Below are positions 41,831 through 50,181 of a stretch of DNA of 64,000 nt, one piece after another. Every line of letters begins with the position of its first letter. The stretch's first letter is position 1. The position numbers and the translations under genes were made by a program. The stretch is taken from contig NZ_JADEYH010000015.1 of NCBI RefSeq assembly GCF_017114865.1, positions 78,555 to 142,554 on the forward strand, in the 5' to 3' direction. The DNA is from Streptomyces verrucosisporus. Lineage in GTDB: Bacteria > Actinomycetota > Actinomycetes > Streptomycetales > Streptomycetaceae. Under the pieces are notes generated by a model. It was not told the DNA's origin, ran no database searches, and worked only from the letters and a program-made list of their open reading frames with translations.

Positions 41831-42871
41831 TCACCGGCCGACGGGACTCAGGCCCGCCGACCGGGCCAGCCGGCGATAGGAGTCCAGTCGCCGCCCGTGG
41901 TCGTGGGTGCCCAGGGTGATCAGCAGTTCGTCGGCGCCGCTGCGCCGGGCCAGCCCGGCGAGCGCTTCGGCCGTCCCCTGCCCGGTCCCGCCGATCCGCG
42001 AGCGGCGGGCCTCGGCGAACAGGGTGCGCTCGCGGTCGGTCATCTCCCGCTCCAGCACTTCGCCCGCCGGCTCCAGCGCCGGGAAGACGCCCCGGGTGCG
42101 GGAAACGACCGTCGCCCATGCCTCCGGCGCGTGCAGCGCCTCCGCCTCGGCGGTGGTGGCGCCCGCCGCCGCGCTCACCGAGACCACCACATACGGCCCG
42201 CGGTACTGCTCCGGGGCCGAGGCGGAGGGCCGGAAGGCCGCGCGGTAGTCGTCGATCGCGCGCAGCATCCGCTCCTCGCCGCGCACCGGGGCGATCACCA
42301 GCGGCAGTCCGCGCTCGGCGGCCGCCCGTGCCCCCGAGCCCGTGGCCAGCACGAACACCGGCACCCTGAGCCCCTGTGAGGGCACGGCCCGCATGCCCCG
42401 CGCACCGTCGCCGTCGCCGTCGCCGTCGAGCCAGCCCAGCAGTTCGTCCAGGTCGTCGCCGAACCGTTCGGCGGCCTCCTTCCGTGCCCCCAGCGCCCGC
42501 CGCACCGCGCCGGTGAAGCCGACCGAGCGGCCCAGGCCGGCGTCGATCCGCCCCGGGAACAGCGACTCCAGCACCCCGAACTGCTCGGCGACCACCAGCG
42601 GCCGGTGGTTGGGCAGCATCACCCCGCCCGTCCCGACCCGGATACGGCCGGTGGCCGAGGCGACGGCGGCGGCGAGCACGGTCGGCGCGGAGCCGGCCAC
42701 GCCGGGGACCCCGTGGTGCTCGGCCACCCAGAAGCGGTGGTAGCCCAGTGCCTCGGTCTCCCGGGCGAAGCGCACGGTGGCGCGCAGGGCCTCGTCCGCG
42801 CCCTCCCCCTTCCGGACCAGGGAGCGGTCCAGGACCGACAGGCGGACGGTGCGCAGCACTTCGTTGACCAT
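41831..42871 (-). CDS. LLM-class flavin-dependent oxidoreductase (MsnO8-type)
   Basis: A 346-residue luciferase-like monooxygenase. Motifs RLSVLDRSLVRKGEGADEAL, ALGYHRFWVAEHHG, IRVGTGGVMLPNHRPLVVAEQFG and FPGRIDAGLGRSVG are those of the MsnO8-like group in actinomycetes. The late LLITLGTHDHGRRLDSYRRLA end is also typical. It should use reduced flavin and oxygen; substrate unknown. A short GDGDGDG tract at about residue 153 comes from a hexanucleotide repeat and is probably a loop. Confidence 0.9.
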   Translation of the reverse strand: MVNEVLRTVRLSVLDRSLVRKGEGADEALRATVRFARETEALGYHRFWVAEHHGVPGVAGSAPTVLAAAVASATGRIRVGTGGVMLPNHRPLVVAEQFGVLESLFPGRIDAGLGRSVGFTGAVRRALGARKEAAERFGDDLDELLGWLDGDGDGDGARGMRAVPSQGLRVPVFVLATGSGARAAAERGLPLVIAPVRGEERMLRAIDDYRAAFRPSASAPEQYRGPYVVVSVSAAAGATTAEAEALHAPEAWATVVSRTRGVFPALEPAGEVLEREMTDRERTLFAEARRSRIGGTGQGTAEALAGLARRSGADELLITLGTHDHGRRLDSYRRLARSAGLSPVGR

Positions 42872-43034
42872 GTACGTTCCAACAAGCGCGGCGGTGGGGG
42901 ATTCCCGGGCAGGCCGCGGTCACTGTGGCCACGACGATCACCGTGGTCGCGGCCGCGTCCTGAGCCCTGGGCCGGGCCGGGCCGGGGGACGGTGCCGGAT
43001 GTGACTCCGGGCGCGGTGCCGGACGCGCCGGCGG

Positions 43035-43946
43035 TCACGGCCTCCCCGGCCCGGGGGCCTGTTCGTCCTGCCGGGCGGTGCGCAACCGCCGCCGGCCGGC
43101 CGCGCGGACGGCCGCGGTGATGCGGTTCAGCCGCTCGGACTCCAGAGACCAGGTCTGCCAGTGGAGGGCGACGTCGCGGTGGGCCTGCTCCTCGAGCAGG
43201 ATCAGCGTCCCGTCGGCGAGCTCCGTGCCCAGCTGGAGTTCCGGGATCATGCCCCATCCCAGTCCCGCCCTCAGGGCCGCGAGGAACCCCTCGGACGACG
43301 GGATGGTGTGCGTGGGCGGGTTCCGCTCGACGCCCCGGGAACGGAGCACCTGGCGCTGCAGGTCGTCCTTGGTGTTGAACTCCAGCACGGGCATGCCCGC
43401 CCAGTCGACGCCGGCCTCCGTGGTGAACCGCCGGTGCAGTGCGGGGGCGGCCACGGGCACGTAGCGCATGAAGCCCAGCCGCTCGACGCGGCATCCGTTG
43501 ACCGGTGCGGGGTCGGCGGTGACGGCTGCGATGACGTCCCCCTGGCGCAGGAGCCGGCTGCTGTGGTCCTGATCCTCCACGTGCAGGTCCAGTGTGGTGT
43601 CCGTCCAGCCGGCGGCCTCGTGGAGGACCGGCACGAACCAGGTGATCAGGGAGTCGGCGTTGACGGCCACCGGTGTCACCGCCCGGGAGGAGACCCCGTC
43701 GCCCAGCGCGCGCCGGGTCTCCGCCTCCAGCACCTGCACCTGGCGTGCCATGCGCAGCAGCACCGCTCCGGCCTCGGTGGGAGCGCACGGCGCGCCCCGG
43801 CGCACCACCGTCTGGCCAACGGAGTTCTCCAGGGCCTTGATGCGCTGGCTGACGGCCGAGGGGCTGATCCTGAGCAGGTCCGCGGCGGCCTCGAAGGTCC
43901 CCTCGTCGATGATCGCGGCCAGGGCGCGCAGCTGCTCGAAGTTCAT
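43035..43946 (-). CDS. lysG: LysR-type regulator of the LysG/ArgP group
   Basis: A 303-residue LysR regulator. The N-terminal helix-turn-helix reads FEQLRALAAIIDEGTFEAAADLLRISPSAVSQRIKALE, followed by the effector-binding domain with ADSLITWFVPVLHEAA and WGMIPELQLGTELADG. ArgP/LysG proteins sense basic amino acids and activate the lysE exporter. The divergent neighbour is a LysE, exactly the known arrangement in corynebacteria. The promoter region between the two is 70 bases. Confidence 0.9.
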   Translation of the reverse strand: MNFEQLRALAAIIDEGTFEAAADLLRISPSAVSQRIKALENSVGQTVVRRGAPCAPTEAGAVLLRMARQVQVLEAETRRALGDGVSSRAVTPVAVNADSLITWFVPVLHEAAGWTDTTLDLHVEDQDHSSRLLRQGDVIAAVTADPAPVNGCRVERLGFMRYVPVAAPALHRRFTTEAGVDWAGMPVLEFNTKDDLQRQVLRSRGVERNPPTHTIPSSEGFLAALRAGLGWGMIPELQLGTELADGTLILLEEQAHRDVALHWQTWSLESERLNRITAAVRAAGRRRLRTARQDEQAPGPGRP

Positions 43947-44016
43947 GAAGGAAACCTAATGCATACGTCATTCTTTTCATTTGTCTGCATCCGGGCGGCT
44001 GGCTAGCGTCAGGGCC
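43947..44016. promoter_or_regulatory. lysG-lysE divergent promoter region
   Basis: 70 bases, AT-rich for this genome in 43950-43990. An ATGCA at 43959 and TGCAT at 43986 form a spaced inverted repeat suitable for a LysR dimer-of-dimers. Confidence 0.5.
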
Positions 44017-44613
44017 ATGTGGGGTACCTGGAGCGCCGGGCTCGCGGCCGGCCTGGCTCTGATCATCGCCATCGGCGCACAGAACGCGTTCGTGCTGCGG
44101 CAGGGCATCCGCCGGGAGCACGTCGCGGCGGTGGTGGCGCTGTGCACGGTCGGCGACATCGTGCTGATCCTCGGCGGCACCGCGGGGATCGGGGCGCTGG
44201 TGTCCCGTTTCCCCGGCGCACTGGAGGTACTGCGGTGGGCGGGAGCCGCCTATCTGGCGTGGTGGGCGGTGCGCTCCTTCGTCTCCGCGGTGAGACCCGC
44301 CTCACTGAAAGCCGACGCCCCCCGGTCGCGGAGGTCGGTGATCACCGCCACCCTGGCCCTGACCTTCCTCAACCCCCATGTCTACCTCGACACCGTGGTG
44401 CTGCTGGGCAGCCTCGCCAACCAGCAGGGCCCTGGCGCCCGGTGGATCTTCGCCACCGGGGCGGTGACGGGCAGCGTGGTGTGGTTCTCCGCTCTCGGTT
44501 ACGGCGCCCGGGCGCTGTCGGGCGTGCTCAGCAGTCCGCGCACCTGGCGGGTGGTGGATCTGGTGATCGGCGCCGTGATGCTCGTCCTGGCGGTCAACCT
44601 GGTCCTGGGTTGA
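44017..44613 (+). CDS. lysE: LysE-family amino-acid exporter
   Basis: A 198-residue membrane protein with about six helices. Diagnostic segments are GLALIIAIGAQNAFVLRQGIRREH near the N-terminus, LRWAGAAYLAWWAVRSF, and ALTFLNPHVYLDTVVLLGS in the middle. Relatives export lysine and arginine. Divergent from a LysG-type regulator, which fits induction by excess basic amino acids. Start at ATG 44017. Confidence 0.93.
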   Translation: MWGTWSAGLAAGLALIIAIGAQNAFVLRQGIRREHVAAVVALCTVGDIVLILGGTAGIGALVSRFPGALEVLRWAGAAYLAWWAVRSFVSAVRPASLKADAPRSRRSVITATLALTFLNPHVYLDTVVLLGSLANQQGPGARWIFATGAVTGSVVWFSALGYGARALSGVLSSPRTWRVVDLVIGAVMLVLAVNLVLG

Positions 44614-44656
44614 CGGTTCGGGGATGACGGCCGGGGGTGACCCCGCCCGCGGTGCG

Positions 44657-45412
44657 TCACCGCGGCAGGAGGGCCCCGAAGTCCACCGTCCTGTCGCACC
44701 AGCGCTCCAGCAGCACCCGGTCGTGGCCGACCGCGAGCAGCGCCGTGCCGTGTTCGCGGCGGTACTCCTCCACGGCGGCGACGAGGGCGGCGGTGGTGGA
44801 GGCGTCGAGCATGGCGGTCATCTCGTCGCAGATCAGCAGCCGGGGCCGCAGGACGAGCGCGCGGGCCAGACAGGCGCGCTGGAGCTGGCCGTCGCTGACC
44901 TCGTGGGGACGGCGGGCGAGCAGATCGCCGCCGAGGCCGACGGAGGCGGCCAGCGCGGGCAGCCGGCCGGGGGCCTCGGCCCGGCGGCCGGTGGCGCGCA
45001 GGGGCTCGGCGATCAGGTCGGCGAGGGTGAGGCGCGGATCGGCGGCGAGGCGGGGCTGCTGGAATACGACGCCGACGGTCGTGCGCAGCTCGCGGGGGGC
45101 GCGGTGGCGGAAGCCGTACGCCATCCGTCCGGCCAGCCGCACGGTGCCCGCCCGCGGCCGGTGGAGCAGGGCGGCGACGCGGGCGAGGGTGGACTTGCCG
45201 CATCCGCTGGGGCCGAGCAGCCCGACGGCCTCGCCGTCGCCCACGGTCAGGGACGCCCCGTGCAGCACGGGGGCGCGGCGGTCGTATCCGGCGGTGACGC
45301 CGCGCATTTCCAGCGCGGATCCGGTCGCAGGTCCGGGCACCGGCTCACGCGTCGGTCCGGGTATCGGTTCGGGGAGCGGCTCATGAGTCGGTCCGGATAT
45401 CGGTTCAGGCAT
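44657..45412 (-). CDS. nikE: Nickel ABC importer ATPase NikE
   Basis: A 251-residue ATPase of the peptide/nickel importer family. Walker A is LGPSGCGKSTLARVAAL, the signature is VSDGQLQRACLARAL (SDGQ variant, as in NikE-type ATPases), Walker B is LLICDEMTAMLD and the switch His is in AVGHDR. The first 30 residues are a Pro-rich repeat (EPISGPTHEPLP, EPIPGPTREPVP) not found in relatives. Last gene of the operon; its start overlaps the nikD end by 8 bases. Confidence 0.82.
   Translation of the reverse strand: MPEPISGPTHEPLPEPIPGPTREPVPGPATGSALEMRGVTAGYDRRAPVLHGASLTVGDGEAVGLLGPSGCGKSTLARVAALLHRPRAGTVRLAGRMAYGFRHRAPRELRTTVGVVFQQPRLAADPRLTLADLIAEPLRATGRRAEAPGRLPALAASVGLGGDLLARRPHEVSDGQLQRACLARALVLRPRLLICDEMTAMLDASTTAALVAAVEEYRREHGTALLAVGHDRVLLERWCDRTVDFGALLPR
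45341..45406 (-). repeat. 36-base-period duplication in the nikE N-terminus
   Basis: Two 30-base near-identical copies (CGGCTCACGCGTCGGTCCGG and CGGCTCATGAGTCGGTCCGG starts), 36 bases apart, encoding a duplicated Pro-rich dodecapeptide. Confidence 0.75.
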
Positions 45413-46373
45413 CGGCGGTCTCCGGGGCGTGGGAGTACGCGTGGTGGCAGGCCACCGCTCCGGCGCGGGACCCGGCCAGGGCGGGAACGGCGGCGCAGTC
45501 GCCGGTGGCGCGGTCGCAGCGCGGGGCGAAGGCGCAGCCGGCGGGCAGGGCGTCGAGTTCGGGCGGCATGCCGGGGATGGGGGTGAAGGACCGCTCGGGC
45601 AGCGCCTCCAGCAGCCCTCGGGCGTACGGGTGGCGGGGGCCGGGCGCGCCGAAGAAGCTCGCGGCGCCGGTGAGTTCGACGATGCGCCCGGCGTACATCA
45701 CCGCGACCCGGTCCGCGATGCGCTCGGCGGCGGCCAGGTCGTGGGTGATGACGAGCAGGCCGCGGCCGGCGTCCACGTGGCGGCGCAGTTCGTCCGCGGT
45801 GCGGTCCACCAGGTCGCGGTCCAGGCCGGTGGTCGGTTCGTCGGCGATCAGCAGCGGGGCCTCGCCGACGAGGGCGAGGGCGGTGGCGGCGCGCTGGGCG
45901 AGGCCGCCGGAGAGCTGGTGCGGGTACCGGTCGAGGTGGTCGGCGGGGAACTCGGCGCGCTCGGCGGCCGCCTCGGCGGCCCCGCGCAGCTTCGGCCCTC
46001 CCGCGCCGGTCAGTTCCCGCACCGTCTCCTCCATCTGGGAGCGGACGGTGCGCACGGGGGTGAGGTGCGAGGCGGGGCTCTGCGGTATGAGGGCGATACG
46101 GCGGCCCCTCACACGCCGGGCCAGCTCCTTCTCCCCCGCGGTGAGCAGGTCCAGGCCGTCCAGCAGGGCCGCACCGCCCACCCGGGCGTTGCCGGGCAGC
46201 AGCCCCAGCAGCGCCGAGGCCAGCACCGACTTGCCGCAGCCGCTCTCCCCCACCAGGGCCAGGCACTCGCCGGGGTCCAGGTCGAAGGAGACCCCCGTCA
46301 CGGCGGCGACGGTGCGCCCGCCGCGCAGCGGGAAGCGTACGGACAGCTCCTGTACGGACAGTCGGGCCGTCAC
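45405..46373 (-). CDS. nikD: Nickel ABC importer ATPase NikD
   Basis: A 322-residue ATPase of the DppD/NikD type. Walker A is ALVGESGCGKSVLASALLG, the Q-loop is IALIPQSPASHL, the signature is LSGGLAQRAATALAL and Walker B is LLIADEPTTGLD. The C-terminal extension ends in FAPRCDRATGDCAAVPALAG, the Cys-containing oligopeptide-ATPase tail that can hold a cluster. GTG 46373 overlaps the permease stop (GTGA). Confidence 0.85.
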   Translation of the reverse strand: MTARLSVQELSVRFPLRGGRTVAAVTGVSFDLDPGECLALVGESGCGKSVLASALLGLLPGNARVGGAALLDGLDLLTAGEKELARRVRGRRIALIPQSPASHLTPVRTVRSQMEETVRELTGAGGPKLRGAAEAAAERAEFPADHLDRYPHQLSGGLAQRAATALALVGEAPLLIADEPTTGLDRDLVDRTADELRRHVDAGRGLLVITHDLAAAERIADRVAVMYAGRIVELTGAASFFGAPGPRHPYARGLLEALPERSFTPIPGMPPELDALPAGCAFAPRCDRATGDCAAVPALAGSRAGAVACHHAYSHAPETADA

Positions 46374-47284
46374 AGCGTCAGCTCCGATCGGACGCGCGGG
46401 TTGATCCGCTCGCGCCAGGCGCCGGCGAGTCCGGCGATGGCGAGGGTGGGTACGACGATGAACAGGCCCGGCCAGAGGGCGGGCCACCAGGCTCCGGCGA
46501 GCAGCGAGCCGCGGGCGGCCTCGGCCATGGTGCCGAGGCTGGCCTGGTGGGCGGGGATGCCCAGGCCCAGGAAGGACAGCGCGGACTCGTGCCAGATGGC
46601 GTGCGGCACCATCAGCACCGCCGCGAGCCCGGCCTGCGGCAGGACGCCGGGCAGCAGATGGCGTACTGCCACCCGCCACCGCGAGGCGCCGCCCGAGATC
46701 GCGGCGTCCACGTACGGGCGGCTGCGCAGGGAGTGGGTCTCGGCCCGGACGATGCGGGCGGTGGACAGCCAGTGGGTGAGGCCGACGGAGGCGATGACCG
46801 GCCAGACCCCGGGCCGGAACATGGCCACCACGAAGATGCCCAGGAGCAGGTGGGGCACGGAGGCGAAGACGTCCACGACCCGCATCACCAGCCGGTCGGT
46901 GCGCCCGCCCAGCGCGCCGGCCAGACCACCGACGGCGATGCCGACGACCGTGGCCACCAGCGCCGCGACCACGCCGACCAGCAGCGAGACGCGCAGCCCG
47001 TGGACGCAGCGCAGCAGCAGGTCGCGGCCCAGTTCGTCGGTGCCGAAGGGGTGTTCCCAGGAGGGGGGCCGGAGTTTGGCCGCGAGGTCGACGGCCTGCT
47101 GGTCCAGGGGGAAGACCGCCGGCACCAGCAGCGCGGCCAGGACGGTGGCGGCGGTGAGGACGGCCGAGACGCGGGTGCGCCAGGCGCGTGCGCCGGGCGG
47201 GCGCCCGGCGCCGCGCCGCGGGGCGGCGGCGGGGACAGGGGCTTCGGCGGGGGTTTCGGCGGGGGCCGGGGCGGGGGCGGTCAC
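46370..47284 (-). CDS. nikC: Nickel ABC importer permease NikC
   Basis: A 304-residue permease of the DppC/NikC type with about six helices. Blocks HPFGTDELGRDLLLRCVHGLR and the loop DAAISGGASRWRVAVRHLLPG are the family signature and the EAA-like cytoplasmic loop that contacts the ATPase. Start GTG 47284 is preceded by GGAGGA and overlaps the NikB stop (GTGA). The first 30 residues are Pro/Ala-rich. Confidence 0.86.
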   Translation of the reverse strand: MTAPAPAPAETPAEAPVPAAAPRRGAGRPPGARAWRTRVSAVLTAATVLAALLVPAVFPLDQQAVDLAAKLRPPSWEHPFGTDELGRDLLLRCVHGLRVSLLVGVVAALVATVVGIAVGGLAGALGGRTDRLVMRVVDVFASVPHLLLGIFVVAMFRPGVWPVIASVGLTHWLSTARIVRAETHSLRSRPYVDAAISGGASRWRVAVRHLLPGVLPQAGLAAVLMVPHAIWHESALSFLGLGIPAHQASLGTMAEAARGSLLAGAWWPALWPGLFIVVPTLAIAGLAGAWRERINPRVRSELTL

Positions 47285-48288
47285 ATCTCCTCCGGGTCGA
47301 TCCGGGGGTCGGCCAGCACGTAGAGCAGGTCGGCCAGCAGGTTCCCGGCGAGTACGGCGGCGGTGGCCAGTACGGTCACGGCGGCCAGGAGCGGGAAGTC
47401 GGTGGCGGTGGCGGCGCGGACGGTGGCCGAGGCGATGCCGGGCCAGCTGAAGACGGTCTCCACCAGCAGGGCGCCGGTGATCAGCTCGGGTATGCGGGTG
47501 CCGATGAGGGTGAGCACCGGCAGCAGCCCCGAGCGCAGGGCGTGGCCGAGCAGTACGGTGCGCTCGCGCAGACCGCGTGCGCGGGCGCCGCGCACCGGGT
47601 CCTCGTGGAGCGCGTCGGCCACTCCCTGCCGTACGTACAGGGCGAACCACGGCAGCTGGGACAGGGCGAGCACGGCCACCGGCAGTGTCAGATGGCGTAC
47701 CAGCGAGCCGGCCGTGACGGTGTCCTCGCCGCTGTCGGTGAGCCCGCCGGCGGGCAGCACACCGAGCTGGAGGGCGAAGAACCAGACGGCCAGCAGTCCG
47801 AGCCAGAACGGCGGGGCGGCCTGGAGGACGTAGGAGCCGCCGGTGACGCAGCGGTCGAGCCACCCGCCCCGGCGGCGCGCGGCGGCGACGCCGAGCACGG
47901 TGCCGAGCACCACCGCGATCAGGAACGCGAGCGCGCACAGCAGCACGGACCAGCCCAGGCGCTCGCCGACGACCTGGGCGACCGGCTGGCGCAGGGAGAC
48001 CGACTGGCCAAGGTCGCCGGTCGCGGCGGAGGTGAGCCAGCTCCACCACTGCTCGGTGAACGGGCCGTCCAGGGCGAGGTTCTCGCGCAGCCGGTCGAGG
48101 GTCTCCTGGGAGGCGCGCAGCCCGGCGCTCCCGGCGTACTGGCGCACCGGGTCGAAGGGGGAGGCCGCGGCGAGCGCGAAGACGCCGAGGGTCACGGCGG
48201 CCAGGACGGGGACGGCGGCCAGCGCCCGCCGTCCCGCCAGGCGCGCCATCGGGGCCCAGGGCGGCCCCGTGCGCGGTTCCGTCTTCAC
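47281..48288 (-). CDS. nikB: Nickel ABC importer permease NikB
   Basis: A 335-residue permease of the DppB/NikB type. Blocks AGRRALAAVPVLAAVTLGVFAL, DGPFTEQWWSWLTSAATGDLGQSVSLRQPV and the EAA-like loop LHEDPVRGARARGLRERTVLLGHAL are all typical. GTG 48288 overlaps the NikA stop (GTGA); the frame extends to 48321 but no better site exists. The chain of GTGA overlaps keeps subunit levels linked. Confidence 0.86.
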   Translation of the reverse strand: MKTEPRTGPPWAPMARLAGRRALAAVPVLAAVTLGVFALAAASPFDPVRQYAGSAGLRASQETLDRLRENLALDGPFTEQWWSWLTSAATGDLGQSVSLRQPVAQVVGERLGWSVLLCALAFLIAVVLGTVLGVAAARRRGGWLDRCVTGGSYVLQAAPPFWLGLLAVWFFALQLGVLPAGGLTDSGEDTVTAGSLVRHLTLPVAVLALSQLPWFALYVRQGVADALHEDPVRGARARGLRERTVLLGHALRSGLLPVLTLIGTRIPELITGALLVETVFSWPGIASATVRAATATDFPLLAAVTVLATAAVLAGNLLADLLYVLADPRIDPEEM

Positions 48289-49883
48289 TTCTTCGGCCGC
48301 CAGTCCTCGACGTTCCACCACGGGCCCGTGCCCAGGCCGTGGTCGTGGGGCTCGACCTGGGTGGTGACGTCCTGCCAGGCGTCGTCCATCACGTACACGT
48401 GGTCGATGTGGGTGAGGAAGGTGTAGCCGGGGTCGGCGGCCAGTTCGCGCTGGACGGTGGCGTACGCCTCGGTGCGGGCGTCGCGGTCGTTCGTGCGGCG
48501 CGCCTCCTCAAGCGCCCGGTCGACGTCCGCGTTGTCGTAGGCGGCCATGTTGTTGAAGCCGTCCAGGGCGAGGGAGGAGTGCAGCAGGGGGTAGAGGTCG
48601 AAGTCGGGGTCGGCCGGGCTGCCGCCGCCGGAGAGGACGGCGTCGTCCTCCATGCGCGGCTCGATGACCTCCCAGGTGCCGGACTCGACGGTGATGTCGA
48701 TGCCGATCTCCTTGGCATCGGCGGCGTAGGCCAGGGCGTGCTCCTGGCGCAGCCGGTCGCCGGAGGGGTACCAGAGGGTGAAGGCGGCGCGGCGGCCGTC
48801 CCTGCGGCGCACCCCGTCCTCGCCGGCCTTCCAGCCCGCCTCCTCCAGGATCTCCCGCGCCTCGTCCGGGTCGTGGCGGCGTTCGGTGCCCTTGGCGAAC
48901 CAGGGGCTGCCGGTGGGCACGGGGCCGTACGCGACCCGGCCGGCGCCGCTGAGCACGCTGTCGACGATCGCCTCTCGGTCGACGGCGATGTCCAGGGCGC
49001 GGCGTACCGCGCGGTCGCCGGTGACGGGGTCCGCGGTGGGGAGGGTGACGGCCCGGAAGTCGGCGGTCCTCGCCCGGATCACGCGCCGGTCCTCGTCGTC
49101 GGCGAAGGTGCCTGCGAGCGCGGGGGGCAGGACCGCGGCGTCGAGGTCGCCGGAGCGCAGCCGGGTGGCGCGTATGTCGTCGTCCTTGATGACGGCCATG
49201 GTGAGCTTCTCCACCTCCGGCGCGCCGCCCCAGTAGTCGGGGTTGGCCTCGAAGGTGAGCTTCTCGCCGCGGCTCCAGCCGGTGAGGACGTAGGGGCCGG
49301 TGCCGACCGGTTCGGTGTTGTAGGGGCCGGTGTTGACGTCCTGTCCGGCGGCGGCCTCCTTGGAGGCGATGGGCAGCACGGTGCGCTCGGCGAAGGCGGC
49401 GTAGGGGTACTTGAGGCGGAAGACGACGGTGTCCTCGTCCTCGGCGGTGACGCTGTCGAGGGCGTCCAGCTCGCCCCTGGAGGGGTTGTTGGTCCTCTCG
49501 TCGAGGATGGTCTCGTAGGTGAAGACCACGTCCTCGGCGTCGAAGGGGGTGCCGTCGCTGAAGGTCACCCCCTCGCGCAGGGTGTAGGTGTACGTCCGGC
49601 CGCCGTCGCCGATCTCGGGGAGCTTCGCGGCGAGGGCGGGCCTCAGTTCCATTCCGGCGTCGTGCCTCAGCAGCCCGTCGAAGATCTTGGAGTTGCCGTC
49701 CTTGCCGTAGCCGAGCAGGGGGCTGAGGGTGTCCGGTTCCTGGGCGATGCCCACGACCAGGGAGTCGCCCGTACCTCCGTCCGCGCCGCCCTTCCCGTCG
49801 GACGGCGCGGAACAGGCCGCCGCTCCGGCCAGCACAGCGCCGGCCGTCATGGCGGCGGCCGCCCGTGTCACCCGCAGTCTCAT
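48285..49883 (-). CDS. nikA: Nickel-binding SBP of ABC importer NikA
   Basis: A 532-residue extracellular solute-binding protein of family 5. The signal peptide is basic (RLRVTRAAA), hydrophobic (MTAGAVLAGAAAC) with a Cys that could be lipidated, though the lipobox is weak. The mature part begins LVVGIAQEPDTLSPLLGYGKDGN and has YTLREGVTFSDGTPFDAEDVVFT and GTGPYVLTGW. Family 5 includes peptide and nickel binders; a perfect Nur-box match upstream points to nickel. First gene of the five-gene operon. Confidence 0.82.
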   Translation of the reverse strand: MRLRVTRAAAAMTAGAVLAGAAACSAPSDGKGGADGGTGDSLVVGIAQEPDTLSPLLGYGKDGNSKIFDGLLRHDAGMELRPALAAKLPEIGDGGRTYTYTLREGVTFSDGTPFDAEDVVFTYETILDERTNNPSRGELDALDSVTAEDEDTVVFRLKYPYAAFAERTVLPIASKEAAAGQDVNTGPYNTEPVGTGPYVLTGWSRGEKLTFEANPDYWGGAPEVEKLTMAVIKDDDIRATRLRSGDLDAAVLPPALAGTFADDEDRRVIRARTADFRAVTLPTADPVTGDRAVRRALDIAVDREAIVDSVLSGAGRVAYGPVPTGSPWFAKGTERRHDPDEAREILEEAGWKAGEDGVRRRDGRRAAFTLWYPSGDRLRQEHALAYAADAKEIGIDITVESGTWEVIEPRMEDDAVLSGGGSPADPDFDLYPLLHSSLALDGFNNMAAYDNADVDRALEEARRTNDRDARTEAYATVQRELAADPGYTFLTHIDHVYVMDDAWQDVTTQVEPHDHGLGTGPWWNVEDWRPKK

Positions 49884-49914
49884 GCTCCACACCCCTGCTG
49901 CTGATCGAACGTTG

Positions 49915-49931
49915 TTGCAAACAGATTGCAA
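49915..49931 (-). promoter_or_regulatory. Nur box upstream of nikABCDE
   Basis: TTGCAA-ACAGA-TTGCAA, an exact match to the published S. coelicolor Nur-box pattern tTGCaa-N5-ttGCAA, 31 bases before the nikA ATG. Nur represses nickel uptake genes when nickel is plentiful; this predicts the operon is nickel-repressed. Confidence 0.82.
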
Positions 49932-50078
49932 TTAAACCGCAGACGCGCGCCACCCCACCCCTCCCCCTCCCCTCCGGCCGGACCCGGCGCCCCGCACCCG
50001 GCACCCGGCGCTTCGATCACCCTTCGGTCACCCCGTGATCACGAAAGGCCTTCCGAACCGGTTTATCCGATGCTTCTG

Positions 50079-50090
50079 TGGACTAGACCT
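50079..50090 (+). promoter_or_regulatory. DasR-responsive-element-like site
   Basis: TGGACTAGACCT matches the dre core TGGTCTAGACCA at 10 of 12 positions, 91 bases before the start of a sugar-binding lipoprotein. DasR controls chitin and N-acetylglucosamine uptake in Streptomyces. Confidence 0.55.
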
Positions 50091-50181
50091 TGACTCCCTA
50101 CTTGGTCTGTGCCAAATCTGTGCAGACCCCACGCTCGCTCCCCCCACGCCCGTACCGTCGGCAACCTTCCAGGGGACCGCC

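Noticed and set aside
42405..42430. Hexanucleotide repeat in the LLM oxidoreductase gene as a phase-variation tract
   Set aside because: The unit is a multiple of three bases, so copy-number change only lengthens a GD loop and cannot switch the frame.
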